Positions 15,080 through 22,056 of a stretch of 31,633 nt of DNA are shown in pieces; within the stretch, counting starts at the first letter, position 1; the number at the start of each line of letters is the position of its first letter. This stretch comes from CAZKTF01 sp964555565. GTDB lineage: Bacteria; Planctomycetota; JAJSAM01; JAKLKS01. Both the position numbers and the translations under genes were made by a program. The notes beneath the pieces were generated by a model. The model was not told the DNA's origin, searched no databases, and worked only from the letters and a program-made list of their open reading frames with translations. The stretch is from assembly GCA_964555565.1 (NCBI GenBank), contig CAZKTF010000013.1, positions 1-31,633 of the forward strand, given 5' to 3'.

Positions 15080-15098
15080 GGCCTGCGCCGCGCAGGCC
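15080..15098. terminator. Hairpin between convergent hicA and GNAT genes
   Basis: GGCCTGCG (15080-15087), loop CCG, CGCAGGCC (15091-15098): a perfect 8-bp stem. It has no T-run, so it is only a possible bidirectional terminator. The rest of 14974-15112 holds no gene I can support; another palindromic CCCGGG pair lies around 15030-15047. Confidence 0.35.
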
Positions 15099-15112
15099 CG
15101 GGCCGGCTGCGG

Positions 15113-15738
15113 TCATGGCTGCCCTCTTGCGACGAGACGTAGCCACGCGTTCCGCACGAGCTCGAGATGGACCTCGTTGCTGTCCGCTCCCTTGAACCGG
15201 TCGGCACCCAGCACCCGTCCCACGGCACGGAAGCCGAGCGCGTCCAGGAGTCGCAGGGATCGTTCGTTGCGGTCATCGACCTCCGCCTTCACCACGGGTA
15301 CGGTGGTCGATCGGAACAGTCGATCGACTACGGCACCGACTCCCTCGCGGCCCAGACCCCGGCCCCAGACCGGCACGAAGAGGAAGTACGCGACCTCGCA
15401 GCCTCGTGTGTGACGGTCGCCTCGAAGGTCCCGACCGCACGCCGGTTCCCCTTTTCCCGGCCGAGCCAGTTTAGCCACAGCTCGGACCCATCAGGCGAAC
15501 GCCGCGACGCGAGACGGGCGAATCGGCGCGCGAGTGCCTCGACGTCGGGAGGCGGATCCACTGGGACGAAGGAATAGAGGCGCGGGTCGCGAAGGCCCTC
15601 CCAGGCCTCGCCCGAGTGCTCCGGACTCAACGGATCGAGCAGGAGCCGCTCGGATTCGATGGGAGCATTGAGGGTCGCCAGTTCCAGGAGGTCGGCCGAC
15701 ATCATCGCGCGGCCGGAGACGACCGGGAGTCGGCTCAA
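15113..15738 (-). pseudogene. hicA head fused in frame to a frameshifted GNAT N-acetyltransferase
   Basis: Reading starts at TTG 15738, overlapping the hicB2 stop exactly as in the intact hicBA pair. It gives MSRLPVVSGR, matching the first ten residues of HicA (MSRLPVLSGR). It then runs straight into MMSADLLELATLNAPIESER, an N-terminus of RimJ/RimL-type GNAT proteins (own ATG at 15705 or 15702). The GNAT core follows: LLLDPLSPEHS, LNWLGREKGNRRAVGTFEATV, then in another frame CEVAYFLFVPVWGRGLGREG (acetyl-CoA loop) and NERSLRLLDALGFRAVGRVLG. One base appears to be missing at about 15400-15425. The acetyltransferase is therefore broken, unless this is a sequencing error or programmed frameshift. 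Confidence 0.8.
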
Positions 15739-15947
15739 CCGGGGAGCTCCACGACCTCCTCGGCGATGCCGGGGGGGATCGGGTCGCCGTGGGCGCGGAG
15801 GGACTCGAGGTAGACGTCCATGGCCTCGCGGGTGTTCGTCATGGCCTCCGCACGCGTCTTTCCCTGGGAGTGGCATCCCGGGAGGTTCGGGACACTGGCC
15901 ACGAAGACCCCGTCCTCGTCCTGCTCGATGACGACCCGGAACTTCAT
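15735..15947 (-). CDS. hicB: HicB-like antitoxin, second copy without an intact HicA
   Basis: A 70-residue HicB-like protein: MKFRVVIEQDEDGVFVASVP, then LPGCHSQGKTRAEAMTNTRE, and a hydrophobic C-terminus GIAEEVVELPG. It is homologous to hicB1 at 14543 but clearly diverged. GAGGAGG (15959-15953) five bases before ATG 15947 is an excellent ribosome-binding site. Its stop overlaps a TTG that opens a ten-codon hicA remnant joined to a GNAT gene, so the cognate toxin is lost and this is an orphan antitoxin. It might still bind the HicA encoded 0.8 kb away; that is speculative. Confidence 0.87.
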   Translation of the reverse strand: MKFRVVIEQDEDGVFVASVPNLPGCHSQGKTRAEAMTNTREAMDVYLESLRAHGDPIPPGIAEEVVELPG

Positions 15948-16198
15948 GACGGCCTCCTCGGCAAGATGCGCCCGTGCATTCTACCCCGCGAATGGGGTCG
16001 CGACCGGTCTCCTCGGGGTGCCTCCCGGGGGGCGTTCCCCGTTGTGCGCGTTGTGCGCAGGAGGCCTGAGACGGGCCCAAACGGAGGTAGTCCAGCGACT
16101 CGCTGTCCGGAGAGCGCGCGCCCGCAGCGGGACTCTGGACAACGACCTGTGACTCCAGCACAATCCTGGGGCCGCCGAGAGCCTCCCCCGTAGAAGGA
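15948..16198. other. Non-coding part of the islet upstream of hicB2
   Basis: No supportable gene. It contains the hicB2 ribosome-binding site and a -10-like TAGAAT (15983-15978, minus strand), a tandem 9-bp duplication GTTGTGCGC (16041-16049 and 16050-16058), and then sequence of mixed composition up to the right tRNA-Ala fragment. Confidence 0.6.
15978..15983 (-). promoter_or_regulatory. -10 element of hicB2
   Basis: TAGAAT (15983-15978) lies about 30 nt before ATG 15947, leaving a leader with the strong ribosome-binding site GAGGAGG. There is no clear -35. Confidence 0.5.
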
Positions 16199-16243
16199 TT
16201 CGCAATCAGGAGGTCAAGGGTTCAAGTCCCTTTGCCTCTACCA
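16199..16243 (+). pseudogene. 3' half of tRNA-Ala(CGC), probable attachment-site remnant (right)
   Basis: Starts exactly at the anticodon loop TTCGCAA and runs through AGGTC variable loop, T-arm and CCA (16241-16243). It is identical to 14398-14442 except A/G at tRNA position 67 and C/T at position 72. Upstream sequence cannot form the 5' side of the anticodon stem. Two direct copies beginning inside the anticodon loop are what tRNA-targeting tyrosine recombinases leave behind. The 91 bp that follow, to the paralogue 2 stop, are GC-rich with no gene seen. Confidence 0.75.
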
Positions 16244-16334
16244 AGGCAAGCCCCGTTCCTGCGGCCGCGCGCGGGGGCGGGGCCCGTTCGATCCCCGGAG
16301 GCGATCGGGGCGGGAGGAGTCTCCGAATCCCAGC

Positions 16335-17363
16335 CTACGGCGGGAACGGGACCGCCTCCTGCGGGAGGCACCAATCGATGACGATCGTGCCGTCCGTGGA
16401 GACGAACCTCATCCGGATCGACTCGGTGCCGCCGTCCGAGAGGACCGCCTCGACGTTGAAGATCGTCAGGACGCCCGTCAGCGGCGGGCCGTCCATGATG
16501 AGTTCGGCGCCGGTCACCCCCGACGGCGACGAGGCGATGACGGGGGCCACCACCTCCCCCTGCGTCGGACCGCCCGTCTGCAGGTTGAGGAAGAGGACCA
16601 GGCGGCCGCCGGGGGTCGAAGGGGTATCGTCGTAGTCGAGGGAGAGGATGACGGCAGTCGTGACGTCGTAGCGGCTGGCGGACTTCAACGGGTCCAGGGC
16701 GGCGGGGGAGCCGCCGATCGTGACCGTCACCCCCTCGACGCACGGGCCGCCGCTGCTCCGGTCTCCCAGGAAGGTGATGACGATGGTGCCCTTGAAGGGC
16801 TCGCCGTCGTTCTCGCCCCCGGCGACCTGTCCGGAGAACCGGATCGTCACCTTCCCCTTGACCTCGGTGGAGTCGTGGATGGCCTTGAAGCTCCCGCCCG
16901 CGTCGAGCGTGTCCCGCAGGACGAGCAGGCCGGCTCCGGACGGCGGGTCGCTGAACGAGTCCACCATGGCCGTTATGGTCACCGCGGTCAGGCTGGTGAA
17001 GTTATCGACGATGTCCTCCACCGAGAGCAGCGCGGGCGGAGAGGCGGCGTCGAGCCTGACGTTCGTCACGGTGAACTTCGTCGGGTCGAGAATGAGAGGG
17101 CCGGAGGCGGTGAACGTCACCCCGGAGAGCGGCGGCGTGAACGAGACGGACTGCGGGGCCAGGTTCACCCCGTAGTCCGTCACCGAGAGGGGCGCGGTGA
17201 ACTCCCCCACGCCCATTCGCTTCTTCTCGCCCTTGACCTTGATCTTGACGGTGACGGTCCCGCTCCCGGTCCAGGACGAGTTCGAGATGGCGAGGGCGGC
17301 GGAGGCGGAGGCGACGATCGCCAGGACGATTGCCCCGGCCACGGCGACGGCGAGTCGGCGCAT
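16335..17363 (-). CDS. Secreted protein of unknown function, paralogue 2 (long form)
   Basis: A 342-residue protein. Signal peptide MRRLAVAVAGAIVLAIVASA then SAALA and a mature start near ISNSSW. The N-terminal half (to about 205) is paralogous to the 203-residue protein at 13631-14242. The C-terminal half (from GGPCVEGVTVTIGG) is absent there and has two Cys (GGPCVEG and DWCLPQE) that could pair. The whole chain looks like beta-sandwich material with Thr/Val/Ser-rich strands. ATG 17363 is preceded by the same leader and -10 as paralogue 1. The frame stays open upstream into the next gene on the minus strand, but the signal peptide and conserved leader fix the start. I recognise no family. 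Confidence 0.82.
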   Translation of the reverse strand: MRRLAVAVAGAIVLAIVASASAALAISNSSWTGSGTVTVKIKVKGEKKRMGVGEFTAPLSVTDYGVNLAPQSVSFTPPLSGVTFTASGPLILDPTKFTVTNVRLDAASPPALLSVEDIVDNFTSLTAVTITAMVDSFSDPPSGAGLLVLRDTLDAGGSFKAIHDSTEVKGKVTIRFSGQVAGGENDGEPFKGTIVITFLGDRSSGGPCVEGVTVTIGGSPAALDPLKSASRYDVTTAVILSLDYDDTPSTPGGRLVLFLNLQTGGPTQGEVVAPVIASSPSGVTGAELIMDGPPLTGVLTIFNVEAVLSDGGTESIRMRFVSTDGTIVIDWCLPQEAVPFPP

Positions 17364-17391
17364 GAGAGCCTCCCTTGGATGGACCGGGTCC

Positions 17392-17397
17392 AGTCTA
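17392..17397 (-). promoter_or_regulatory. -10 element of secreted paralogue 2
   Basis: TAGACT (17397-17392), conserved with the copy at 14271-14276 together with the following leader. It lies immediately beyond the stop codon (17407-17405) of the upstream gene, so its -35 would fall inside that gene. Confidence 0.5.
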
Positions 17398-17404
17398 TCG
17401 CCCC

Positions 17405-18580
17405 CTACCTCCGCAGCCTCGGGTCCTCCGGGTCGGGGACCACCCGGACCTCTCCGCCGGGCCGGGAGATCTCCCACTTCGTCCCGTTCCGGGGGGGCGG
17501 GGGGAGGGGGCGGCCCAGGATCTCCGCGAGGTCGGCGACGCCCGCCGGGGGACGGCCGTTCTTCGCCTCGTACCGGCGGACGAGGTTGCGCACGCCCTCC
17601 TGCGCGTCCGCGAGGAGGAGCGCCGTGAGCGCCGGGACCTCGACCTCGCGGCGCTCCGGGTGGACCTCGACCCCCTCGAGGAAGTCCTCGATCATCGGGC
17701 GGTCCTTCCCGCCCGCCCCGCCCCGGAACCGCTCCCGGTCGGCGGCGCCCGCCTCGGCGAGGACCTCGCCGGCGTCGCGCGGCCAGCGCCCCAGGCGCGC
17801 CTCGGCCTTCTCCGCCCAGCCCGCGAGGAGCCGCAGGCGGGCCTCGTCGTAGCCCCGCCGGATGAACCCCCCCCAGCCCTCCAGAGGGTCGCGGCCGGCC
17901 TGCTTCGTCTTCCGCACCTGCTCCCGCCAGGACACGCGGTAGAGCTCCCAGGCCTCGAGCTCGCTCCCGCCGGTCTGCCGCGCCTCGCGCCGGATCATGT
18001 TCTCCGCGGCCTCCCGGTAGCCCGGGGGGCACTCGGGCATCCGGGCCATGACCGCGAGCCAGCGGAGCGCGTCCTTCCTCCGATCGACGCCCGTGCGCGC
18101 CAGGTAGACCTTGTTCCAGAGGAGGAAGTGCATCCCGTACACGTAGGGGAACTCCCAGCAGCCGTCGTTGACCCTCACCCCCCGCACCTCGGCGTCCATC
18201 GCGCGCAGGTAGATCTCGTCGATGGCGGGGTGGAGCTTGTCGATGAACTCGAGGAAGTAGCCCCCGTAGATGACCGGCGTGGGCCAACGCGGGCTGGCCC
18301 TCTGGATCGCCTTCACGACCCCCCGGATCCACTCCCCCTTCCGCGCCGGGTCGTCCCAGGTCTTCCCGAGAGTCGGGAGGGTGTCGAGCCACAGGGCGTC
18401 CGCCGCCGCCTCCTTCACCCCGCCGGCCGCGAGGGAGAAGCCCAGCCAGTTCGGGGCCCGGTGGGTCCGGCGGACGGAGCGGAGCTCGTTCGCGTGCCCG
18501 AGCGGCTCCTGGAGCGCCGCCTGCGCGGCGAGCCCGGCGGCGAACAGGAGCGAGACCCCCGCGGCCGGCCCGGGCCTCAC
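17405..18580 (-). CDS. Exported helical (degenerate TPR-like) protein of an ABC-2 operon
   Basis: A 391-residue protein with an N-terminal signal or anchor (GVSLLFAAGLAAQAAL). It is helical and Trp/Arg/Glu-rich: ALWLDTLPTLGKTW, VVKAIQRASPRWPTPVIYGG, WEFPYVYGMHFLLWNKVYLA, then ENMIRREARQTGG. The pattern recalls tetratricopeptide-like proteins encoded next to ABC-2 transporters in several phyla; that resemblance is recalled, not searched. The C-terminus (RRYEAKNGRPPAGVADLAEI) resembles type-II pseudopilin/general secretion-like tails. It starts at GTG 18580, overlapping the permease stop (GTGA), so it is co-translated with the transporter and probably assists it at the cell envelope. Function unknown. 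Confidence 0.8.
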   Translation of the reverse strand: MRPGPAAGVSLLFAAGLAAQAALQEPLGHANELRSVRRTHRAPNWLGFSLAAGGVKEAAADALWLDTLPTLGKTWDDPARKGEWIRGVVKAIQRASPRWPTPVIYGGYFLEFIDKLHPAIDEIYLRAMDAEVRGVRVNDGCWEFPYVYGMHFLLWNKVYLARTGVDRRKDALRWLAVMARMPECPPGYREAAENMIRREARQTGGSELEAWELYRVSWREQVRKTKQAGRDPLEGWGGFIRRGYDEARLRLLAGWAEKAEARLGRWPRDAGEVLAEAGAADRERFRGGAGGKDRPMIEDFLEGVEVHPERREVEVPALTALLLADAQEGVRNLVRRYEAKNGRPPAGVADLAEILGRPLPPPPRNGTKWEISRPGGEVRVVPDPEDPRLRR

Positions 18581-19353
18581 GGGAGCTCCCTCCGGCGGAA
18601 GAGCAGGGCGGCGGCCCCGAGGAGGAGGGCGACCCAGATCGCCGCGTAGGCCGTCGCCGCCCCGAGCGTGGCGATCGGCACGGCGTCCCCGTAGCGCGCC
18701 GCGTTCCTGTAGTTGAAGTCCGTCAGGTTCGGGACCGCGTGGTAGAGGACCTCGATCGCCAGCCGCGGGGCGTGCTCGCCCCGGAGCGCGAGGAACTCCC
18801 GCAGCGTCTCGGTGGAGTGGCCGCTGACGTAGAGCGCCACGGTCCCCAGCGACGCCATGGCCGGCGTCGTGAAGGACCCGAGGAACACCGTGGCCGCGAC
18901 GAGGAGGGCGATCTCGAGCAGGTTCCCGTAGACGGCCACCGCCACGGGGAGCCCGGGGGTCTGTCCCCAGAACGCCTGGTAGCCCGCCATGAGGACGGCG
19001 ACCGCCGCCAGCCCCGCGCCGAAGACCGCCAGGAGGCCGAGGTACTTGCCCACGACGAACTCGGTCCGGGAGACCTCGCGGCTGAGGACGGTGTAGAGGG
19101 TGCGCTGCTCCATCTCGCGGCGCAGCAGCGAGGCCCCGAGGAGCACGGTCATCAGCAGGCCGAAGACGTTCACGCCGGCGAGGCCGAAGTCCACGAGCAT
19201 GGCCGCCTCGTCCACCTCCTCCACGGCGAGCCAGCCCAGGACGCGGGAGAAGAGGACGAAGGCCACGATGAGGGCGCCGAGGAGGTGGAGCATCCGGTCC
19301 CGGGCCACCTCCCGGAACGTGTTCGCCGCGACGACGAGGATCGGGCCCTTCAC
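18577..19353 (-). CDS. ABC-2 type transporter permease
   Basis: A 258-residue membrane protein with about six spans. It has VVAANTFREVARDRMLHLLGAL at the N-terminus and SLLRREMEQRTLYTVLSREVSRTEFVVGKYLG, the hallmark loop of the ABC-2/NosY-like permease family. It starts at GTG 19353, overlapping the ATPase stop (GTGA), and its own stop overlaps the next gene. Substrate is unknown; related systems include copper (Nos), gliding-type and antimicrobial exporters. Confidence 0.9.
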   Translation of the reverse strand: MKGPILVVAANTFREVARDRMLHLLGALIVAFVLFSRVLGWLAVEEVDEAAMLVDFGLAGVNVFGLLMTVLLGASLLRREMEQRTLYTVLSREVSRTEFVVGKYLGLLAVFGAGLAAVAVLMAGYQAFWGQTPGLPVAVAVYGNLLEIALLVAATVFLGSFTTPAMASLGTVALYVSGHSTETLREFLALRGEHAPRLAIEVLYHAVPNLTDFNYRNAARYGDAVPIATLGAATAYAAIWVALLLGAAALLFRRRELP

Positions 19354-20354
19354 CGGGCGGGCCCTCCCGGGTCCTGCCGGGCGGCCCCGGGGGCCCCGTC
19401 CCCCCGCCCGGCGTCCCCGCCCGAGGCGGTGCCGCCGGTGCGCACGAAGAGGTCCTCGAGCGTCTCCCGGTGGGGGATCAGCTCCACGACGACGCCTCCC
19501 GCCGCGGCCACCGCCGCGTGGATGGCGGCGGGGTCCACGTCCCCGGGCAGTTCCGCCCGGGAGAGCGGGCCGTCCTGGCGGGGATAGCGCACGCGTCCCG
19601 GGGCGATTCCCTCGAGGGTCCCCGGCGCGACCCCCCGGGCGGCCACCTCGTAGTCGAGCACCCCGTGGCCCAGGAGTTCGGCCACGGTCCCGCTGGCCGT
19701 GACCCGTCCGTCCGCGATGATGAGGACGAAGTCGCAGATCTCCTCCACGTCCGCGAGGATGTGGCTGGAGAAGAAGACGGTCTTCCCCCGCGCGCGCTCC
19801 CCGAGGATGAGGTCCTTGACGAGCTTGCGGCCGAAGGGGTCGAGGCCGCTGATGGGCTCGTCCAGGATGAGCAGCTCCGGGTCGTGGAGGAGCGCCTGGG
19901 CGATCCCGAGCCGCTGGCGCATCCCCTTGCTGAACTCCCCGAGGCGGCGGTCCGTCGCGGCGGCGAGCCCCACCCGCTCGAGCAGCGCGGGTGTCCGCTG
20001 CCGGACCAGCGGGGACGGCATCCGCGAGAGCCCCCCGTAGAAGGCCAGGGCCTCGCGGGCGGTGAGGTGCTCGTAGAAGTAGGGGTTCTCGGGGAGGAAC
20101 CCGACGCGCCGGCGGCAGGCCGTGTCGTGGATCGGGAGCCCCAGGACCTCGGCCCGTCCCCCGTCGGGCTCCAGGAGCCCGACGAGGATCTTGAGGGTGG
20201 TCGTCTTCCCGGTCCCGTTGGCCCCGAGGTACCCGACCGCGCGTCCCGTGGGGACGGAGAAGGTCACGCCGCGCAGCGTCTCGGCGCGGCGCCTCCAGAA
20301 CCCGCTCCGGTAGGACTTCCGGAGCCCCTCGACCCGGACGGCGAGATCGCTCAT
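19350..20354 (-). CDS. ABC transporter ATP-binding protein (ABC-2/CcmA-like)
   Basis: A 334-residue ATPase. It has Walker A GANGTGKT (44-51), Q-loop region VGFLPENPYFYEHLT, signature FSKGMRQR (141-148), Walker B LLILDEPISGLDP (161-173) and H-loop SSHIL (His 198). A C-terminal extension of about 110 residues (from VTASGTVAELLGHG) follows the nucleotide-binding domain, as in NatA/CcmA-type ATPases. It heads a three-gene minus-strand operon with 4-nt overlaps at both joints. A -10-like TATAGC lies 11 nt before ATG 20354. The transported substrate is not apparent. Confidence 0.93.
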   Translation of the reverse strand: MSDLAVRVEGLRKSYRSGFWRRRAETLRGVTFSVPTGRAVGYLGANGTGKTTTLKILVGLLEPDGGRAEVLGLPIHDTACRRRVGFLPENPYFYEHLTAREALAFYGGLSRMPSPLVRQRTPALLERVGLAAATDRRLGEFSKGMRQRLGIAQALLHDPELLILDEPISGLDPFGRKLVKDLILGERARGKTVFFSSHILADVEEICDFVLIIADGRVTASGTVAELLGHGVLDYEVAARGVAPGTLEGIAPGRVRYPRQDGPLSRAELPGDVDPAAIHAAVAAAGGVVVELIPHRETLEDLFVRTGGTASGGDAGRGDGAPGAARQDPGGPAR

Positions 20355-20365
20355 GGCCTCCGGAG

Positions 20366-20371
20366 GCTATA
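20366..20371 (-). promoter_or_regulatory. -10 element of the ABC-2 operon
   Basis: TATAGC (20371-20366), 11 nt before ATG 20354, implies a leader of about 5 nt. The purines CCGGAGG between them might act in initiation if transcription starts earlier. There is no clear -35. Confidence 0.4.
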
Positions 20372-20470
20372 CGACGGTCGGGCCGCCCCGGGTGCGAAAC
20401 CGGCGAGACTCCGCGGCACCGCCGCTCGCGGCCCCTCCTCCCATCCCTGCCGGCCCCTGGAATCGAATCA

Positions 20471-20499
20471 TTGGGTCGTCCCTGCGGCCCTCGTAGGAT
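20471..20499 (+). promoter_or_regulatory. Sigma70-type promoter of the HPS-RraA gene
   Basis: TTGGGT (20471-20476), 17-nt spacer, TAGGAT (20494-20499). The predicted start near 20506 gives a roughly 5-nt leader before ATG 20511, with no Shine-Dalgarno sequence. The -35 is nearly the same as that of the nusA promoter (TTGGGC). Confidence 0.65.
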
Positions 20500-20510
20500 G
20501 GCCGGATCCC

Positions 20511-21812
20511 ATGCCGAAACTGCAGGTCGCCCTCGACTTCGTGGACACCTCCCGGGCGCTCAAGTGCGCCCGCGAGGCGGTGGAGGGCGGCGCGGACATC
20601 CTGGAGGTGGGGACCCCGCTGCTGAAGTCCGAGGGGCTGGACGCCGTCCGCGCGCTCCACCGGGCCTTCCCGGGCGTGCCCGTGGTGTGCGACGCCAAGA
20701 CCATGGACGCGGGCCGGGCGGAGTTCGAGACGGCGGCCAAGGCGGGGGCGAAGGTGTGCACCGTGCTCGCGCTGGCCTCCGACGCCACCCTCCGGGAGTG
20801 CGTCGAGTCGGGCCGCAACTACGGGATCGAGGTCTACGCCGACCTCCTCGGCCACCCGGAGCCCGTCCGGCGCGCGCGGGAGGCGGAGGCCCTCGGGGTC
20901 CACTTCGTCGGCGTCCACTGCCCCATCGACGAGCAGATGGAGGGGCGCGACCCCTTCGAGCGCCTGCGGCTCGTGGCCAGGGCCGTGTCCCTCCCCGTGG
21001 CGGTGGCCGGGGGGATCACGGCCGAGACGGCGGCCGACGCCGTCAAGGCGGGGGCCTCCATCGTCATCGTGGGGGGGTTCATCAACAAGGCCTCCGACGC
21101 GGTCGCCGCGACCCGGGCCGTGAAGAAGGCGATGGAGACGGGCGAGCGGACCTCCTCGGACCTGTTCCGGCGCGCCACGGGGGAGGCGATCCGCCCCCTC
21201 CTGGAGAAGGCCTCGACGCCCAACATCTCCGACGGGTTCCACCGCCAGCCCTGCCTGGACGGGATCCGCCCGATCACGCCCGGGGCCAAGTGCGCCGGCC
21301 CCGCGTTCACCGTGCGGACCGCGCCGGGGGACTGGGCCAAGCCCGTGGAGGCCATCGACCAGGCCCCCCCGGGCTCGGTCATCGTGATCGACGCCGGGGG
21401 CGTGCCGCCGGCGATCTGGGGCGAGCTCGCCACGCACTCCTGCGTCCAGAGGAAGATCGCCGGGGTCGTGATCGACGGGGCGATCCGGGACACCCCGGAG
21501 ATCCGGCGTCTCGGCTTCCCCGCCTTCGCGCGGGTCGTCGTGGCCCACGCGGGGGAGCCCAAGGGCTTCGGCGAGATCGGCGTCCCCATCCGCGCGGGCG
21601 GGCAGCGCGTCCACCCGGGGGACTGGGTCGTCGGGGACGACGACGGCGTGATGGTGCTCCCGCGGGAGCGCGCCGCCGAGATGGCCAACCGCGCCATGGA
21701 CTGCCTCGAGAAGGAGATCCGCATCCGCCACGAGATCGACGACGAGGGGCGGACGCTCAACGAGGTGGTCGAGCTCTACAAGTGGGAGAAGGGCGGGGGC
21801 CTGAACGACTGA
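20511..21812 (+). CDS. Bifunctional 3-hexulose-6-phosphate synthase / RraA-like protein
   Basis: A 433-residue fusion. Residues 1-210 are a hexulose-6-phosphate synthase-type TIM barrel of the OMP-decarboxylase superfamily: LQVALDFVD, DAKTMD (61-66, the D-x-K-x-x-D motif), ADLLG (110-114) and PVAVAGGIT (162-170). Residues about 220-400 are RraA-like (HMG aldolase/demethylmenaquinone methyltransferase-like fold): ITPGAKCAGPAFTV, WGELATHS (303-310) and GVVIDGAIRD (318-327). Arg 326-Asp 327 and Glu 330 fit aldolase-competent RraA relatives. HPS condenses formaldehyde with ribulose 5-phosphate, or runs in reverse to make ribulose 5-phosphate. HPS-RraA fusions are annotated in archaea and some bacteria, but the role of the RraA half is unsettled. 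No isomerase (PHI) gene is nearby. It is the first gene of the plus-strand run leading into thiS-thiG. Confidence 0.9.
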   Translation: MPKLQVALDFVDTSRALKCAREAVEGGADILEVGTPLLKSEGLDAVRALHRAFPGVPVVCDAKTMDAGRAEFETAAKAGAKVCTVLALASDATLRECVESGRNYGIEVYADLLGHPEPVRRAREAEALGVHFVGVHCPIDEQMEGRDPFERLRLVARAVSLPVAVAGGITAETAADAVKAGASIVIVGGFINKASDAVAATRAVKKAMETGERTSSDLFRRATGEAIRPLLEKASTPNISDGFHRQPCLDGIRPITPGAKCAGPAFTVRTAPGDWAKPVEAIDQAPPGSVIVIDAGGVPPAIWGELATHSCVQRKIAGVVIDGAIRDTPEIRRLGFPAFARVVVAHAGEPKGFGEIGVPIRAGGQRVHPGDWVVGDDDGVMVLPRERAAEMANRAMDCLEKEIRIRHEIDDEGRTLNEVVELYKWEKGGGLND

Positions 21813-21854
21813 CCCCGGGCGGGTCGGCGGCGCCCGGCGCGCGCGGGGGGACCA

Positions 21855-22055
21855 GTGAAGGTGATGCTCAACGGCGAGGAGCGGGAGGTCCCCGAGGGGA
21901 CGACCGTCCTCGCGCTCCTCGAGCGCGCGGCCGTGGACCGCCGCCGCGTCGCCGTCGAGGTGAACCTCGAGGTGGTCCCGCGCACGGAGCACCCCACGCG
22001 GGCGCTGCGGGCGGGGGACCGGGTGGAGGTGGTCACGATGGTGGGAGGCGGCTAG
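21855..22055 (+). CDS. thiS: Sulfur carrier protein ThiS
   Basis: A 66-residue ubiquitin-like sulfur carrier for thiazole synthesis. It shows MKVMLNGEEREVPEGTTVLA, AVEVNLEVVPR, DRVEVVTMVGGG and the essential C-terminal Gly-Gly that is adenylated and thiocarboxylated. It starts at GTG 21855 after a G-rich stretch. One base separates its stop from the thiG start, a standard arrangement. No TPP riboswitch sequence is recognisable in the short space before it. Confidence 0.95.
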   Translation: MKVMLNGEEREVPEGTTVLALLERAAVDRRRVAVEVNLEVVPRTEHPTRALRAGDRVEVVTMVGGG

Positions 22056-22056
22056 C

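Noticed and set aside
17364..18392. Apparent N-terminal extension of secreted paralogue 2 into the upstream gene
   Set aside because: The extension is out of frame with the real 391-residue gene and low-complexity; the signal peptide, conserved leader and ribosome-binding site fix the start at 17363.
21813..21854. TPP riboswitch before thiS
   Set aside because: The 42-bp gap is too short and lacks the conserved CUGAGA-type core; nothing similar was seen upstream of 20511 either.
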